Origin: Echiichthys vipera
Lineage: Eukaryota; Chordata; Actinopteri; Perciformes; Trachinidae
DNA: 64,000 nucleotides
NCBI GenBank assembly: GCA_963691815.1
Contig: OY829650.1
Coordinates: forward strand, 29,221,195-29,285,194
Reading direction: 5' to 3'
In this document: piece after piece, positions 11,068 to 22,794 of the stretch
Position numbering within the stretch: the stretch's first letter is position 1
Layout: every line of letters starts with the position of its first letter
Made by a program: the position numbers and the translations under genes
Notes under the pieces: generated by a model
What the model saw: only the letters and a program-made list of their open reading frames with translations
The model's database searches: none
What the model was told of the DNA's origin: nothing

Positions 11068-11480
11068 TTAACCTGACTCCACCAGGTGGATTGATTCGCG
11101 TAATTTGCATTTTCTCAGCATATCCATCTGGGAACTCTCGGTTGGAGATCTTTTAGGAAGGGGTGAAAATACTGGTTGCTGATTGGATAAATCATCTGTC
11201 TATCACTACCTATGTTGGTGAGAGACAGGCCAAATCAACCAATAAGATCAACAAGCGTATGACGTACTAGCAGTGCATTTCGGTAAAGGATATTTGCCGT
11301 TTCTGTAACGTGAATTTACGTATCAAAGGCACAATATCATGAGCCCGGTCCATATTCCAACAGGATCCAAGAGAAAAACGCATTAGTGAGCTGTTTGTTC
11401 AATAGCTGCTCAACTCATCCGTGGAAGCCTCCATGTTGTTTAAACTGAACAGTTGCGTCTCGTTTCATCACACTTACGGT
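11068..11480 (+). repeat. dispersed repeat, copy 1 (same family as 62740-63130)
   Basis: Landmarks are TTAACCTGACTCCACCAG, GGAACTCTCGGTTGGAGATC, GGGGTGAAAATACTGG, TGATTGGATAAATCA and, further on, CATCCGTGGAAGCC. They reappear in reverse order and orientation at 62.74-63.13 kb. The second copy carries a helicase-like coding remnant, so both probably derive from a RecQ-helicase-encoding fish repeat. Confidence 0.6.
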
Positions 11481-11886
11481 AAATCCGTCTCAAAACCCAC
11501 GATGTTCGGATGCTTGGCAACCTTCTCCAAATTTTCTCTGCTGCAGGTTACCAGACTGATCTGTGAGTAAAATACACTGGAGCTAGCAAGACCATCCTGA
11601 TCTCCCAAGGCTACACTTTTGTGGCCCTTCAAATAAAGTGGTGACATGGTCCATGTTCAGCACTGATACATAACATATTCTTAATGCTGGTGTTCTAAAT
11701 CATTTGTTGCTTATGAATCAATCCCTTTTGCGACCTCTCAGATCACTGCTGTGACTGCTCCGTTTGTTTGGCCTGTCCCTTTAACTGCAGACTTTCCTAT
11801 GAAGTAGACATGACATCATTAGTAACTCAGATTCTTTTGACTGCGATACCATAGCTGTTGCATGTATCAATGTATCGTTCTTTCAT

Positions 11887-12867
11887 TAAAGCTGAAGTGG
11901 GTAACTTTCAATGGAATTTTTTTTTTTTTTCCCATGTCACTACATCCTGACAGCACAGTGAAACAGTAGATCTGTGAAAAAGTCTCTCTCCCTCCACCTT
12001 CTGTTCCTGTCTGCTCCCAGACTCCTCTCTGTCTGCACCTGACTGATACCGACCACTCAGAGCAGTGGAGTCTCTGACGTAGTGTCAATGACTGCTCTGA
12101 ACTCTGATCAGACTGTGAAACTAGGCAGCAGTGATCAAATATGAATCAATATTCTCTTACTGTATTATCTTTTATCGCATAAAGTGTTTTGTGCAGTGAT
12201 TGACGCTGAGTTGGAGAATCCTTCGATGTTGTTGGTCCGGTGCAGTGGATTTAGTAGATGGCATAAGTTGTCACGAACGGTGACGGGGAAAACACGGAGG
12301 ATTAGACCCAAATACAGACACGGAACTCGGGAGTCAGTTTTAACAGATTTAATGAAACTTATATAACACAAAGGGTGCACAGAGAACAAGGGGAAAACAT
12401 GGAGAGGGGGCAAAAAACACAAGGAACAGTCACAAATAGGTCCACGGAGGAGTGAGAGGAAAAACATCGACAAGGATGAAACCAGCTGAGAAATATGGAG
12501 TATCTTGAATAACGATCCGGCCCCGAATGAGACTCAGGGCCGGCTTATATATAATATATAATATACAGGGAGGCAGGTGATTAGTGCCAACGAGAAACAC
12601 TTGGATCAGCCTGCCGGAAAACCAGCTCACAACAGGGAAACACAGAGAGGAGAGAACATACAGGAAAACACTGACAGAGGGAGACAAAAACACAGAGACT
12701 AGAAAGGAGAGGAGGACTGCCTTGATGGAATCATGATTAGGAGCACACAGAGAGAGGTAGAACATTCATTTGTCACAGATCGTGGGTCTGATTGTGTTGT
12801 CTGGATATAGTGAAGATTTCAGCAAATCTGAAAAAAAACCATATTTTTTACAGAAACTTCAGCTTTA
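11887..12867. mobile_element. non-autonomous DNA element with terminal TAAAGCTGAAGT repeats
   Basis: The left end has TAAAGCTGAAGTGGG and the right end has the reverse complement of TAAAGCTGAAGTTT. The interior contains a segment similar to 29820-29940 (CTCTGAACTCTGATCAGACT type). The middle (about 12270-12777) looks like a separate insertion. It is purine-rich, runs from TGTCACGAACGG to TTTGTCACA and resembles an LTR-type repeat, but I found no clear target duplication. Confidence 0.4.
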
Positions 12868-13857
12868 CGTCATGCATAAGATATTATTAGTTCTTGTACA
12901 TCTTTGATTATTTCATGAAGTACTACATTAATTGAATCATGCATTTCCATGCAGGAAGTCAAGTGTTATCCATGTATTTATCACAGTATATCCTTATTAT
13001 AATGTTTTCCTTTCTATACCATGTGGCACATCCTTTATAGTCAATTCTCCTGTCTTGTTAGTGAGGTGCTTTGCCAGCAGAGGTCTCTGTTGACCATCAT
13101 GATATTTCATAATAACCTGAGGAAATCTCAAAGTCATTCTATCATTAAGATAAAAACTACATTAGCCACACTGTCAGCTGTGGTTAATGTAGGAGCATCA
13201 ACCACAATGTTCTTTAAAAATGGAGACTAAGGCAACGTTTTTCTAGTGTCCTTATAGCAGAATATAATAAGACACAAAAGGTTGTGCTTGTGGACTTTAT
13301 TGATATAATACTTAGTGTAGAAAGTCCGACTTTTGACACACTGTTGACAATTTTCCTTAAACAAGTACTTGTAAGAGGCCACAAAAGCAGGGTGTAAGGG
13401 TGTAAGGACTATCATTTCAACACCTGATCTGAATGCCTGCCTTTTCATTCTTAAGTGGTCATTGATGAATGTCTTTAAAGTAGATTTCATAGAGTCCACT
13501 CGAAGCCTTTTTTGAGGTATTCTAATAATAAAGCAAAAATGGTTTTATACCTTGCCAAATCTTTAAATCTGTCTTTGTGCACAAGGAATATAGATATGCT
13601 CTTTTCTTATCAGCTAACCTGTGTTACGCCACCACTTTACTTTGATATTTAGCGGTTTCTAAGATAGATCAAGTAAATATTTCCTCATGAGCCAAGAGCG
13701 CTAATATATATCAGATTCAAGTGTTATCAGATCGCCAAATATGTGTTTGATTATAAACAAAACATTGTTGAAGTGCTTATATGTCACACTGACCGGTGAC
13801 ATACAGAGGACACGGTCAATGCCAATGTTTTCTCAGTTCAGTGCTGTCAACAGATCT
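12868..13857. other. no recognised feature
   Basis: No supported exon or named repeat on either strand. Confidence 0.5.
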
Positions 13858-14520
13858 GGGGTCCGTTTCACAAAGCAGGTTTAGGGAAAACTCTGAGTCT
13901 GTTAACCCTGAAATGAGGGAAACTCTGAGTTTTCCATTTCACAAAGGGAGGTAACTCAAACCAGAGAAAGAGGGGTAACTCTAGCCTGTTTCACAGAGAG
14001 AGGTAACTTAACCTCTCTGTCGTTTTCTCAGCAAACCTTGAGTTTCTCTCTGTCTCCGCCCTCTTTCAGCCACACACGGTGTTTGATTTCCTCATTCATT
14101 CAGTCAGCAGGCGAGTTTTGGCGTAGTATAGTTCTGCTATAGTTCCGTCTGATTTCTGAGAAAATCATTGCCAAAATCAGTCAGTAGGCCGACATTAGAA
14201 GTTATATTAGATGGTGACTATTTCCACTACCATGGCATGTGCTTTTGATAATGATCCCGTAGATGAAGGTGCAGCATTACTGCACAGAGAATTAAATATT
14301 CGTCGGGAGATGATTATCCGACCGTGTATAGATGTTCTTGCATTTCCAGGCAATTCTCTTTTTGAGCGGTACAGTTTCACGTCACAGTCCATCATTTACA
14401 TACACAAACTCATCCGTCCTTACATTTCCAACATTAACACCCAAAGTCATGCTCTCATATCCAAGCAGATATTGTGTGTTGCGCTTATCTTGTCTAGGTG
14501 CTTACTGAAGGTCTTATATG
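13858..14520 (+). mobile_element. PIF/Harbinger element, truncated copy 1
   Basis: It starts with a terminal repeat (GTCCGTTTCACAAAGCAGG) that matches, inverted, the end of copy 2 at 58998. The element then carries the N-terminal part of a HARBI1-like transposase. The right terminal repeat is not found, so the copy is 3'-truncated near 14.5 kb. Confidence 0.7.
14232..14500 (+). pseudogene. HARBI1-like Harbinger transposase, N-terminal fragment
   Basis: The frame begins MACAFDNDPVDEGAALLHRE and continues with an Arg/Ile-rich helix. It then has DVLAFPGNSLFERY and a segment ending HALISKQILCVAL. This is the N-terminal region of a common fish Harbinger nuclease. The catalytic DDE core is missing. 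A second, more rearranged copy lies at 53151-53890. Confidence 0.7.
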
Positions 14521-15860
14521 GAAACAACAGTTCATGGGCACAGGAAGACCTGCACACAAGAAGAAGGAAGCATACTTAGAAAATATATTTTTGCAGAATT
14601 TCACTGTAAAATAGTGCATGAGTGCAGCAGGGTCCCTAGTAAAATCCTCTTTGGAGGAAAGACTACAGTTAATGCTTTTTACTATCACAAACTATAACTA
14701 TGTTAAGTATCAACGAACAGACATACAACTGAAACTAAGCTTCAATTGGTTCATGCTGTATTTTGTGTTTTGTTTGTCCACTTTGAAATGACTGAATGAA
14801 AGAATGTGTTAATTTGACCACAAATTGTGTTGTTTGATTGTGGTATTTGCTTTTGTTGTTGTTAAATGTTTTGTGAGTGTTAGAACATTTTTCAAAATGT
14901 CTTATTTTAGCCAGAAACTTTCAGTTCAGGTCTGTGGTTAAACTGGTTTGAAAAAGGCACTTCTGAGTATTAGTAATAGAGCGGTAATGTGTGACAAAAA
15001 GTGAATAATCACATTTTACCGCGGTATAATGATAGAATCTCAAAATAAGTAAATAAATAAAACAAAAAAAGTTTTCCGTGCATTTCAGTTGTTTTAATAT
15101 TTGCTGTTCCGGGTTTGCTCTTTCATTCGCTCTCAACTGCACATGATCATTCCTCTTGAACAATGGACACTGAAGCAGGATACTTTTAGCATGGTATGCA
15201 AGTTGTCTGGTGGAGAACTGGTTTGACAGGATTAATTGTTCTTATGGATTGTATTTCACAAGAATGTCATCACTTCAAATGTGTTAGCTGCTGAATGTAT
15301 TTGGATGTCGCTTTAATACAGAAAATGCAATGTTATATGGCCCTCTCTTGTAAAAAAAAAAAAAAAAAGCTAACTGAGTTCAGGGTACATGTTCTAGGAC
15401 ACGAATTTTGAGAGCCTTTTCAGCGAGAGTAATGTTGTTATGTGTTTGGATGTTTTATAAAATGTTTTAGAACTGCACTGGCTTTAATAAAAGCTTGATA
15501 TTATAAGGCCATCTCTTGTCAGTCTTTTCTATGCAATTTTCATGGGTTTTCATTTTGAAATGTAAAATGTTTGAAACATTATTTTCTCCATGTTACATTC
15601 CAGAGTATTTTAATATATTTTACAGTAAAGAACTATTTATGGGGATTGCGGTACGAACACTAAAATAACAGTAGTAAGTATTATACTGTAAAGCTTACAT
15701 GCTATACAGCACAGTACTGTAATATTTTTACAGTAATAAAATGATGTTGTCTATTATATTAGAACACTGTAGGATTACAGTAAACTATGGATAAATGTAG
15801 CTGCCAGTAGTTTACTGTAATTGAACAGGATCTTTTCTTACACTGCCTTCCCTTATAATT
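14521..15860. other. no recognised gene; TACAGTAA-rich patch
   Basis: No coding feature. Between about 15600 and 15840 the motif TACAGTAA or TTACAGTA recurs in both orientations, which suggests a small MITE or degenerate inverted repeat. Confidence 0.4.
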
Positions 15861-16155
15861 GGTAAATGGATATAAAGTGCCTTTCTAGTCTTCTGACTAC
15901 TCAAGGCGCTTTCACAGTGTTTGTCACATTCACCCATTCACACAGACATTCACACTGATGGCAGTGGACATCTACAGACCATCTAATCTAACCATTTACA
16001 CCACATTTACACACCCATGCGCAGCACGGGGAGCAATTTGGGGCTCAGTGTCTTGCCCACGGACACTTCGACATGCGGACCGGGGAGCTGGGGATCAAAC
16101 CGCTGATGTCTCGAATGGAGGACGACCCACTCTGACACTGAGCCACAGTCGCCCC
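15861..16155 (-). repeat. tRNA-derived SINE, copy 1
   Basis: On the minus strand the head carries box A (TGGCTCAGTG) and box B (GGTTTGATCCC) pol III promoter elements. The body follows (complement of CATTCACCCATTCACAC) and the tail ends TATATCCATTTACC. It shares this order with 17189-17496. Confidence 0.75.
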
Positions 16156-16917
16156 AATGTTCTGAACACTGATGGGCTCAAAGTGTAGAAGTAGCCTGAT
16201 TGCAGACTGCACCACCAACAGGACACGTCTTCAACACCGTGAAATGGACCGCTTTCATCAAAATGGTTCTTCCATGATTAAACAGTACAGCTGTTTTGGG
16301 TGGTGTGGTTGCTCTGGAGCCTCCATCACTGGTGTGAGCATGCACTGGAGTGAGGTGAGTAGCTGAATTGTTTATCTAAGCCTGGTTTAGTATGTGTGTG
16401 TGACAGCAGCCAGGTGTCATTCTTCTTAAACCTGTTATTACAAGAGACAAATTACAGACCAATTAGGGCTTTGTTACCTGCTGGCCTGGGTTATGCCTGA
16501 ACATTTCCTCCAGGCCACACTAGTAGAATAATCTTAATTCTCAAGTCAGAACAATTTCAACCGTAGCGGAGAACTCATATTTTTAAAAAGATAGAAAGAA
16601 AACTCCACTCACTTACTGCTAAAAGGGTTGGGTGTTGCTTTCAATGGCTGCTGAACAGGAGATTCATTGGGAGACATGTGCGATGTGCCGCAAGAAGTTT
16701 CAAAATGGAGCTGACTACTGTGTCCAGTGTAATTAGGATGTCTCCATCTGTTGCCCAAACCCTGTCACAAAAGTTTCAGTTACAGTGTCTTAACAAAAGA
16801 CCTGCAGAGTACAGAACACTGACCGGTAGCTAACAGCTTTAATGTGCACAATCCTTTACTAATAGCAGTAATACCACACTAAGAAATACTTTGCTGGCAG
16901 CAATGACCTGGCTTCTA
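16156..16917. other. no recognised feature
   Basis: No supported exon or repeat. Confidence 0.45.
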
Positions 16918-17006
16918 TTCTGACCTGCGGCCCTTTGCTGCATGTCACCTTCCTGTCAATCTCCAGCTGCACTAGCAAAAATAAAAGCATTAAAGGCCTA
17001 AAAAAG
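16918..17006 (+). repeat. SINE tail fragment (second family)
   Basis: GACCTGCGGCCCTTTGCTGC, ATGTCACC and an AATAAAAGCATTAAAGGCC tail match the 3' part of the tRNA-headed SINE seen at 18020-18194 and common in percomorph-type fish. Confidence 0.55.
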
Positions 17007-17130
17007 AAAATAGTAAAGTAAAAGTTCCGTATTAAAAATGTATCCTTCAGTAAAAGTATGTAAGTATAATAAGGAAAACGTATTAAAAGTAAAAGTAGTT
17101 TAAGTAAGTAAAGTGTAATTCCAGCTCAAA

Positions 17131-17664
17131 ATCATGGGTTTTGTCGGCACTTACACACTAAAATAAGCTTTAGAAACTGTTTTTTTCGTAAATGGACTTG
17201 GACTTATATAGCGCCTTTCTAGTCATCTGACTACTCAAGGCGCTTCACAGTGTCTGTCACATTCACCCATTCACACAGACATTCACACTGATGGCAGTGG
17301 ACATCTACAAACCATCTAATCTGATCTAACCATTCACACCACATTCACACACCCATGCACAGCACGGGGAGCAATTCGGGGTTCAGTGTCTTGCCCAAGG
17401 ATACTTCGACATGTGGACCAGGGGGAGATGGGGATCGAACCACCAATCTCTCGAACAGAGGACGACCCACTCTGCCACCAAGCCACAGCCGCCCGCCGTA
17501 AAACAACTATTAACGGAGAAATCTGGGAGAATCGCTAACAGCCGGACGTGGCTAACAGTGATTAGCTCGGGGCAGCTAATCATTTCTCAATTAATAGTTC
17601 ATGCACAAAAAAAACTGTCTCAATGGCTTATTTGATGTTTGCAAGTGCCGAAAAAGACCATGGG
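17131..17664. mobile_element. short inverted-repeat element split by a SINE
   Basis: Left terminus ATCATGGGTTTTGTCGGCAC; right terminus is the reverse complement of CCATGGTCTTTTTCGGCACT. The SINE at 17189-17496 is inserted inside. Confidence 0.5.
17189..17496 (-). repeat. tRNA-derived SINE, copy 2
   Basis: The minus strand begins GGCGGCTGTGGCTTGGTGGC (box A region). It has box B GGTTCGATCCC near 17430 and ends AAGTCCATTTAC. GTAAA at both edges may be a short target duplication. Confidence 0.75.
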
Positions 17665-18019
17665 AGGATTTTACGCCAGAATTAAACGTTAATACTCAAT
17701 GCAGAGAAATGCCCCTGCACTGTTATACTGATTTGTGATGCACTGATTGCAGTCAATCCGTTGATCGGGTGGATAGGTTCATAAATATTGTGATTAATAG
17801 TGAATGGATGGTGGGTTCGATAATACATTATTATGGTAAATATTTATTAAATTTTATAAAGTGTAGCAGAGAGCAGAGCTGCAGAGCTTCTGTCCACAGC
17901 AGCAGCAGACAGCTTCAAGTGTGTCGGTGTACCCATTGAGAGACGGGGTGGACACTGACGCACCAGGATCCATACCCCTAACCTATTGTTTAACAGGAGT
18001 CAAGTCATTTAAGTACTGT

Positions 18020-18025
18020 CCCTAG

Positions 18026-18078
<53 letters not shown>

Positions 18079-18194
18079 GGAGACATGCAGCAAAGGGCTG
18101 CAGGTCGGAGTCAAACCCCTGGCCGCTGTCTTGAGGTCCTTTAGCCTCTTTACATGGGGCGACTGCTCTAACCACTCAGCCACTGGCCGCCCCC
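18020..18194 (-). repeat. tRNA-derived SINE (second family) with GA/CT microsatellite
   Basis: The minus strand starts GGGGGCGGCCAGTGGCTGAG (box A), has box B-like GGTTTGACTCC and ends CTTTGCTGCATGTCTCCC before a CT run. The (GA)n on the + strand at about 18029-18078 is the expanded tail. Confidence 0.7.
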
Positions 18195-18647
18195 TTATTA
18201 TCACTTTTTACACTGTAAAACTTTGATCACTGTTGATCAAAGTACTTCTCTACCTCTGCTTTAGCAACTCGATTCATCATCTAAAGAGCCGATCTCCAGA
18301 GCTGTGGCTCACTAGGCAATATTTGTCTTTATAAGGACGGGATTGTGGATCGTCTCACTTTGGATATGTTTCTTGACCTCAACAACTTTGAACAGTGACG
18401 GAGGCTACATGGGTATAGCTACACACTTCTCTGGCATCCAGATTTATGTGCATGTAATGACTAAACATTAAGTAATAATCAGTAGCTGTCTTTGGTCATG
18501 GGGCCGGCTGCCCGTTGTTGCAACAGCAACTCATGTCATTTTCAGGAGAGGAGGCTTCCATTATGAAACCGGCTACAATTTACTTAAGCAATTAGTTGTA
18601 GGTGGGAACCCACTGACAAACAAACCAGAAAATGGTTGTTTTGGACA
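18195..18647. other. no recognised feature
   Basis: No supported feature before the Harbinger palindrome. Confidence 0.45.
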
Positions 18648-18985
18648 ACCTGGGGCCTCATGTATCAATGTTGCGTACGCACAAAAACGTGGCGTAAGCC
18701 ATTTTCCACGCCAACGTTCGGATGTATCAAAAGTGAAATGACCGTGGAAATGTGCGGTGCGCCACGCAAACTTCATGGCTGTCGTACGCACGTTTCTACA
18801 GCTATTGTTCGTTTGCGACACTTAGAGGTGATGCTGGGAAACTGTTAGTTATGTGAAAACAATTCATCCTCAGTGTAATGTGCGCATCAGAGACACATTA
18901 ATGGACAATTAACACACACGTGTTTGCAATCATAAGGATATAAAATAATGATAAGGATATAAAAGCGTGCGCAATTTAATGAAAA

Positions 18986-19900
18986 ATGGCATTAACAATG
19001 GCAGCCTTGGCCTTGTTAGAAGACATCGCAAATGGTTTTATCAGCCGTGAGAGGGTGTTTAGAGAGCGGGAAGATCTGTTTGCAAATGACGACAACTGGC
19101 TCATGAGTCGTTTCGGGTTGCCGAGGCCAGTGTTACTGGAGCTGTGCGCGGAGCTGCGGCCAGACATAGAACGACACACGCCCAGGAGCCAGGGGTTGTC
19201 CATTCCCACACAGGTGCTGACCACTCTGGGATTTCTGGCAACGCATGACTCGTTCAATCTAAACAATAGCATGGTTGGTAACAGGTTGGAGGCTGGCACG
19301 GTGCGCGATGCGTGGCTTCTCGGTGAGTAAATCATTTATCCGTTTAATGCGCCCCGAATTTAAACCAGCACAATGCCCGTTTGGACACGCGCATTCAAAT
19401 ACGTGTATTTGTTTTTTTCCCTGGTGAAAAAAGAATGTCTCCTTGTGTTCATTATTCGTCTCAATAAACGCGTGCGTAAAGTTGGAACCTCTGCAGTCAT
19501 TAATATAAGTGGGATCAGTCTTGTCAATCCTTGTAATGCAGTTATTTTGTCCTGTTTGTTTTCCCGCGAACAGTAGTGTGATTTATATATATATATATAT
19601 ATATATGGTTACCCCACAAGAACGTGGCTGTTGACCCCTCTCACTAACCCCGGCACCGACCAAGAGGGGAGATACAACGACCGCCATTCCCGAACTCGGT
19701 CAGTGGTGGAGAGGGCAATTGACCTATTGAAGGGGCGCTGGCGCTGTGCAGACAGGTCGGGCGGGGTGCTGCTGTACACACCTGAGAAGGTGTGCCGCAT
19801 CGTGCTGGCCTATGGTGTCCTGCACAACTTGGCACACCGCCATGGCATACCACTGCCAGAGCCCCCCACCAGAGGAACCGGATGCCGGACCCGTCAACCT
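18986..19900 (+). pseudogene. left-arm Harbinger transposase, catalytic core deleted
   Basis: Exon 1 (18986-19322, donor GTGAGT) encodes the N-terminus (WLMSRFGLPRPVLLELCAEL, then SIPTQVLTTLGFLATHDSF). It jumps directly to LEAGTVRDAWLLG, so the segment carrying the first two catalytic aspartates is lost. After an intron of about 280 bp ending in a TA microsatellite, exon 2 gives WLLTPLTNPGTDQEGRYNDR and SVVERAIDLLKGRWRC, which retains the third catalytic Glu. LLYTPEKVCRIVLAYGVLHN follows. A nuclease needs all three acidic residues, so this copy cannot be active. Confidence 0.8.
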
Positions 19901-19972
19901 CGACCCACCCCGTGTAGCGATACGGGCCCGGCAGCGTCTGATTTCAATGATGTAAAGAGGCAAGGACACGAT

Positions 19973-20522
19973 TTACTTTGTACGTGCATTTATTGCATGA
20001 TAAATATCTCCCAGTGCATTGACAATTTGATCTAGAAGATCACTGACGCCACGGATTGTTCTCACTATTTCCTCCTGTGATTCCAGCACAGCTTGTGAAA
20101 GGACACGGCCAGTCGGGCGGACGTCAGCTGGCGTGGAGTCGCCGGGGCGCGTGGTGCTGGAGGTGCCGGTGGAGACGCCAGGGCGCACGGTGCAGAGGGA
20201 GGAGCCCTCTCCTGTCTCATCGTCTATTGAGAAATAATAATAAAAAAAATGAAGTAATTAAACATGAGTCAATGTGTTTATATCCTGGCAACTTAACGCA
20301 CGAGCATGTGTAATGTGAGCAGCCTAGTATAATGACATTTCTGAGTTTAACACATTTACCTTGAGGATGATCTGTGTCGCCTTCATGGCCCCCCACAACT
20401 CCGCTTAGAGCTGTTCCCTCCACAATAGCCGCCGCTCTCCCTGCGGTGATACTTCGGTTGCGGCGATACTGCGGCGGTGGGCCGAAATCCTCCGCTTCAC
20501 CTCCACCTTCACGTCGGACCAT
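19973..20522 (-). pseudogene. left-arm Myb/SANT-like Harbinger partner gene remnant
   Basis: Two minus-strand blocks are visible: 20522-20360 (ending GGHEGDTDHPQ before GTAAAT) and 20223-19973 (SQAVLESQEEIVRTIRGVSD, then LLDQIVNALGDIYHAINART). These are the middle and C-terminus of the DNA-binding partner encoded by Harbinger elements. The N-terminal Myb-like start is absent in this arm. Confidence 0.7.
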
Positions 20523-20709
20523 TTTTTTTTATTTCAGTGGTTGTGCGCTGCTCCGACCCCACAGCGTTCACTGCCTCACACACACACTCCCCAGAAATGT
20601 CTTTTTCTTTGTGTTTATCCCTGAAAAGAGGCTACCAAATAAAACCGCTCTTCGGTCTCCACTTCTTCGGTCTCCGGGGATTCCCTCTCTGCACTATCAG
20701 ATTTAAACG

Positions 20710-21452
20710 ATGAGTAAAGGTAAGAAGCGCAACTTCAACGAGTCTAAGCTCGAAATGTTATTAAATGAAGTGGAGACCGAAGAGCTGTTTTATTTGGTAG
20801 CCTCTTTTCAGGGATAAACACAAAGAAAAAGACATTTCTGGGGAGTGTGTGTGTGAGGCAGTGAACGCTGTTGGGTCGGAGCAGCGCACAACCACTGAAA
20901 TAAAAAAAAAAATGGTCCGACGTGAAGCGGAGGATTTCGGCCCACCGCCGAAGTATCACCGCAACGGGCGGGGTGACAGGAGGGGAGGAACTGACCCCCT
21001 TTGACCAGAGAGTGGCGGCTATTGTGGAGGGAACAGCTCTAAGCGGAGTTGTGGGGGGCCATGAAGGCGACACAGATCATCCTCAAGGTAAATGTGTTAA
21101 ACTCAGAAATGTCATTATACTAGGCTGCTCACATTACACATGCTCGTGCGTTAAGTTGCCAGGATATAAACACATTGACTCATGTTTAATTACTTCATTT
21201 TTTTATTATTATTTCTCAATAGACGATGAGACAGGAGAGGGCTCCTCCCTCTGCACCGTGCGCCCTGGCGTCTCCACCGGCACCTCCAGCACCACGCGCC
21301 CCGGCGACCCCACGCCAGCTGTCCTTTCACAAGCTGTGCTGGAATCACAGGAGGAAATATTGAGAGCCATCCGTGGCGTCAGTGATCTTCTAGATCAAAT
21401 TGTCAATGCACTGGGAGATATTTATCATGCAATAAATGCACGTACAAAGTAA
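20710..21452 (+). pseudogene. right-arm Myb/SANT-like Harbinger partner gene, frameshifted
   Basis: It starts MSKGKKRNFNESKLEMLLNE. Frameshifts near 20775 and around the A-run at 20905 separate this from segments reading VLFGSLFSGINTKKK, EAVNAVGSEQRTTTEIKKK and SAHRRSITATGG, then EELTPFDQRVAAIVEGTALS. The donor is after 21087 and the acceptor before 21223. The last exon ends at 21452 with GVSDLLDQIVNALGDIYHAI. It is more complete than the left-arm copy because it retains the N-terminus inside the central spacer. Confidence 0.75.
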
Positions 21453-21469
21453 ATCGTGTCCTTGCCTCT

Positions 21470-22443
21470 TTACATCATTGAAATCAGACGCTGACGGGCC
21501 CGTATCGCTTTGCGGGGTGGGTCGAGGTTGACGGGTCCGGCATCCGGTTCCTCCGGTGGGGGGGGGGGGGGGGGGGGGTGCTCTGGCAGTGGTATGCCAT
21601 GGCGGTGTGCCAAGTTGTGCAGGACACCATAGGCCAGCATGATGCGGCACACCTTCTCAGGTGTGTACAGCAGCACCCCGCCCGACCTGTCTAGACAGCG
21701 CCAGCGCCCCTTCAATAGGTTAATTGCCCTCTCCACCACTGCCCGAGTTCGGGAATGACGGTCGTTGTATCTCCCCTCTTGGTCGGTGCCGGGGTTAGTG
21801 AGAGGGGTCAACAGCCACGTTCTCAGGGGGTAACTATATATATATATATATATATATAAATCACACTACTGTTCGCGGGAAAACAAACAGGACAAAATAA
21901 CTGCATTACAAGGATTGACAAGACTGATCACACTTATATTAATGACTGCAGAGGTTCCAACTTTACGCACGCGTTTATTGAGACGAATAATGAACACAAG
22001 GAGACATTCTTTTTTCACCAGGGAAAAAAACAAATACACATATTTGAATGCGCGTGTCCAAACGGGCATTGTGCTGGTTAAATTCGGGGCGCATTAAACG
22101 GATAAATGATTTACTCACCGAGAAGCCACCCATCGCGCACCGTGCCAGCCTCCAACCTGTTACCAACCATGCTATTGTTTAGATTGAACGAGTCATGCGT
22201 TGCCAGAAATCCCAGAGTGGTCAGCACCTGTGTGGGAATGGACAACCCCTGGCTCCTGGGCGTGTGTCGTTCTAAGTCTGGCCGCGGCTCCGCGCACAGC
22301 TCCAGTAACACTGGCCTCGGCAACCCGAAACGACTCATGAGCCAGTTGTCGTCATTTGCAAACAGATCTTCCCGCTCTCTAAACACCCTCTCACGGCTGA
22401 CATAACCATTTGCGATGTCTTCTAACAAGGCCAAGGCTGCCAT
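21470..22443 (-). pseudogene. right-arm Harbinger transposase, catalytic core deleted
   Basis: This mirrors the left-arm copy: exon 1 at 22443-22119 (donor GTGAGT on the minus strand) and exon 2 at about 21830-21470. It has the same fusion of FLATHDSF to the NLNNSMVGNRLEAGT segment, so the deletion predates the inverted duplication or was copied with it. The C-terminal region is disrupted by a 21-nt G run (21558-21578). Confidence 0.8.
21558..21578 (+). repeat. 21-nt poly-G run
   Basis: Uninterrupted G tract in the right arm; the matching place in the left arm has only six C. It could form a G-quadruplex or be a sequencing or assembly artefact. Confidence 0.9.
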
Positions 22444-22794
22444 TGTTAATTCCCTTTTTTATTAAATTGCGCATGCTTTTATATCCTTCTCCTTATTTTA
22501 TATCCTTACGATTGCAAACACGTGTGTGTTAATTGTCCATTAATGTGTCTCTGATGCGCACATTACACTGAGGATGAATTGTTTTCACATAACTAACAGT
22601 TTCCCAGCATCACCTCTAAGTGTCGCCAACGAAACAATAGCTGTAGAAACGTGCGTACGCCAGCCATGAAGTTTGCGTGGCGCACCGCACATTTCCACGG
22701 TCATTTCACTTTTGATACATCCGAACGTTGGCGTGGAAAATGGCGTACGCCACGTTTTTGTGCGTACGCAACATTGATACATGAGGCCCCAGGT

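Larger units (their letters stand above)
18648..22794. mobile_element. 4.1-kb near-palindrome of two inverted Harbinger elements
   Basis: Both outer ends carry the terminal repeat GGGGCCTCATGTATCAATG followed by TTGCGTACGCAC. The left half from about 18652 to 20660 reappears as its reverse complement from about 20766 to 22790. A central spacer of roughly 100 bp is present in only one orientation. Each arm has, from the outside in, a HARBI1-like transposase remnant and a convergent Myb/SANT-like gene remnant. No TWA target duplication is seen at the outer ends; the symmetry even extends to ACCT/AGGT there. Small arm-specific insertions and deletions show the arms have begun to diverge. Confidence 0.85.

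Noticed and set aside
12165..12765. Two overlapping minus-strand frames of 102 and 111 codons
   Set aside because: They fall within the purine-rich repeat insertion at 12270-12777; hydrophobic composition comes from the AG-rich opposite strand.
12270..12777. Solo LTR with TG...CA ends
   Set aside because: No target duplication could be seen and the boundaries are not certain, so it is described only as an insertion in the surrounding element.
20922..21452. 176-codon frame as a host gene
   Set aside because: It is the Myb/SANT-like partner gene of the Harbinger palindrome and is mirrored at 19973-20522.
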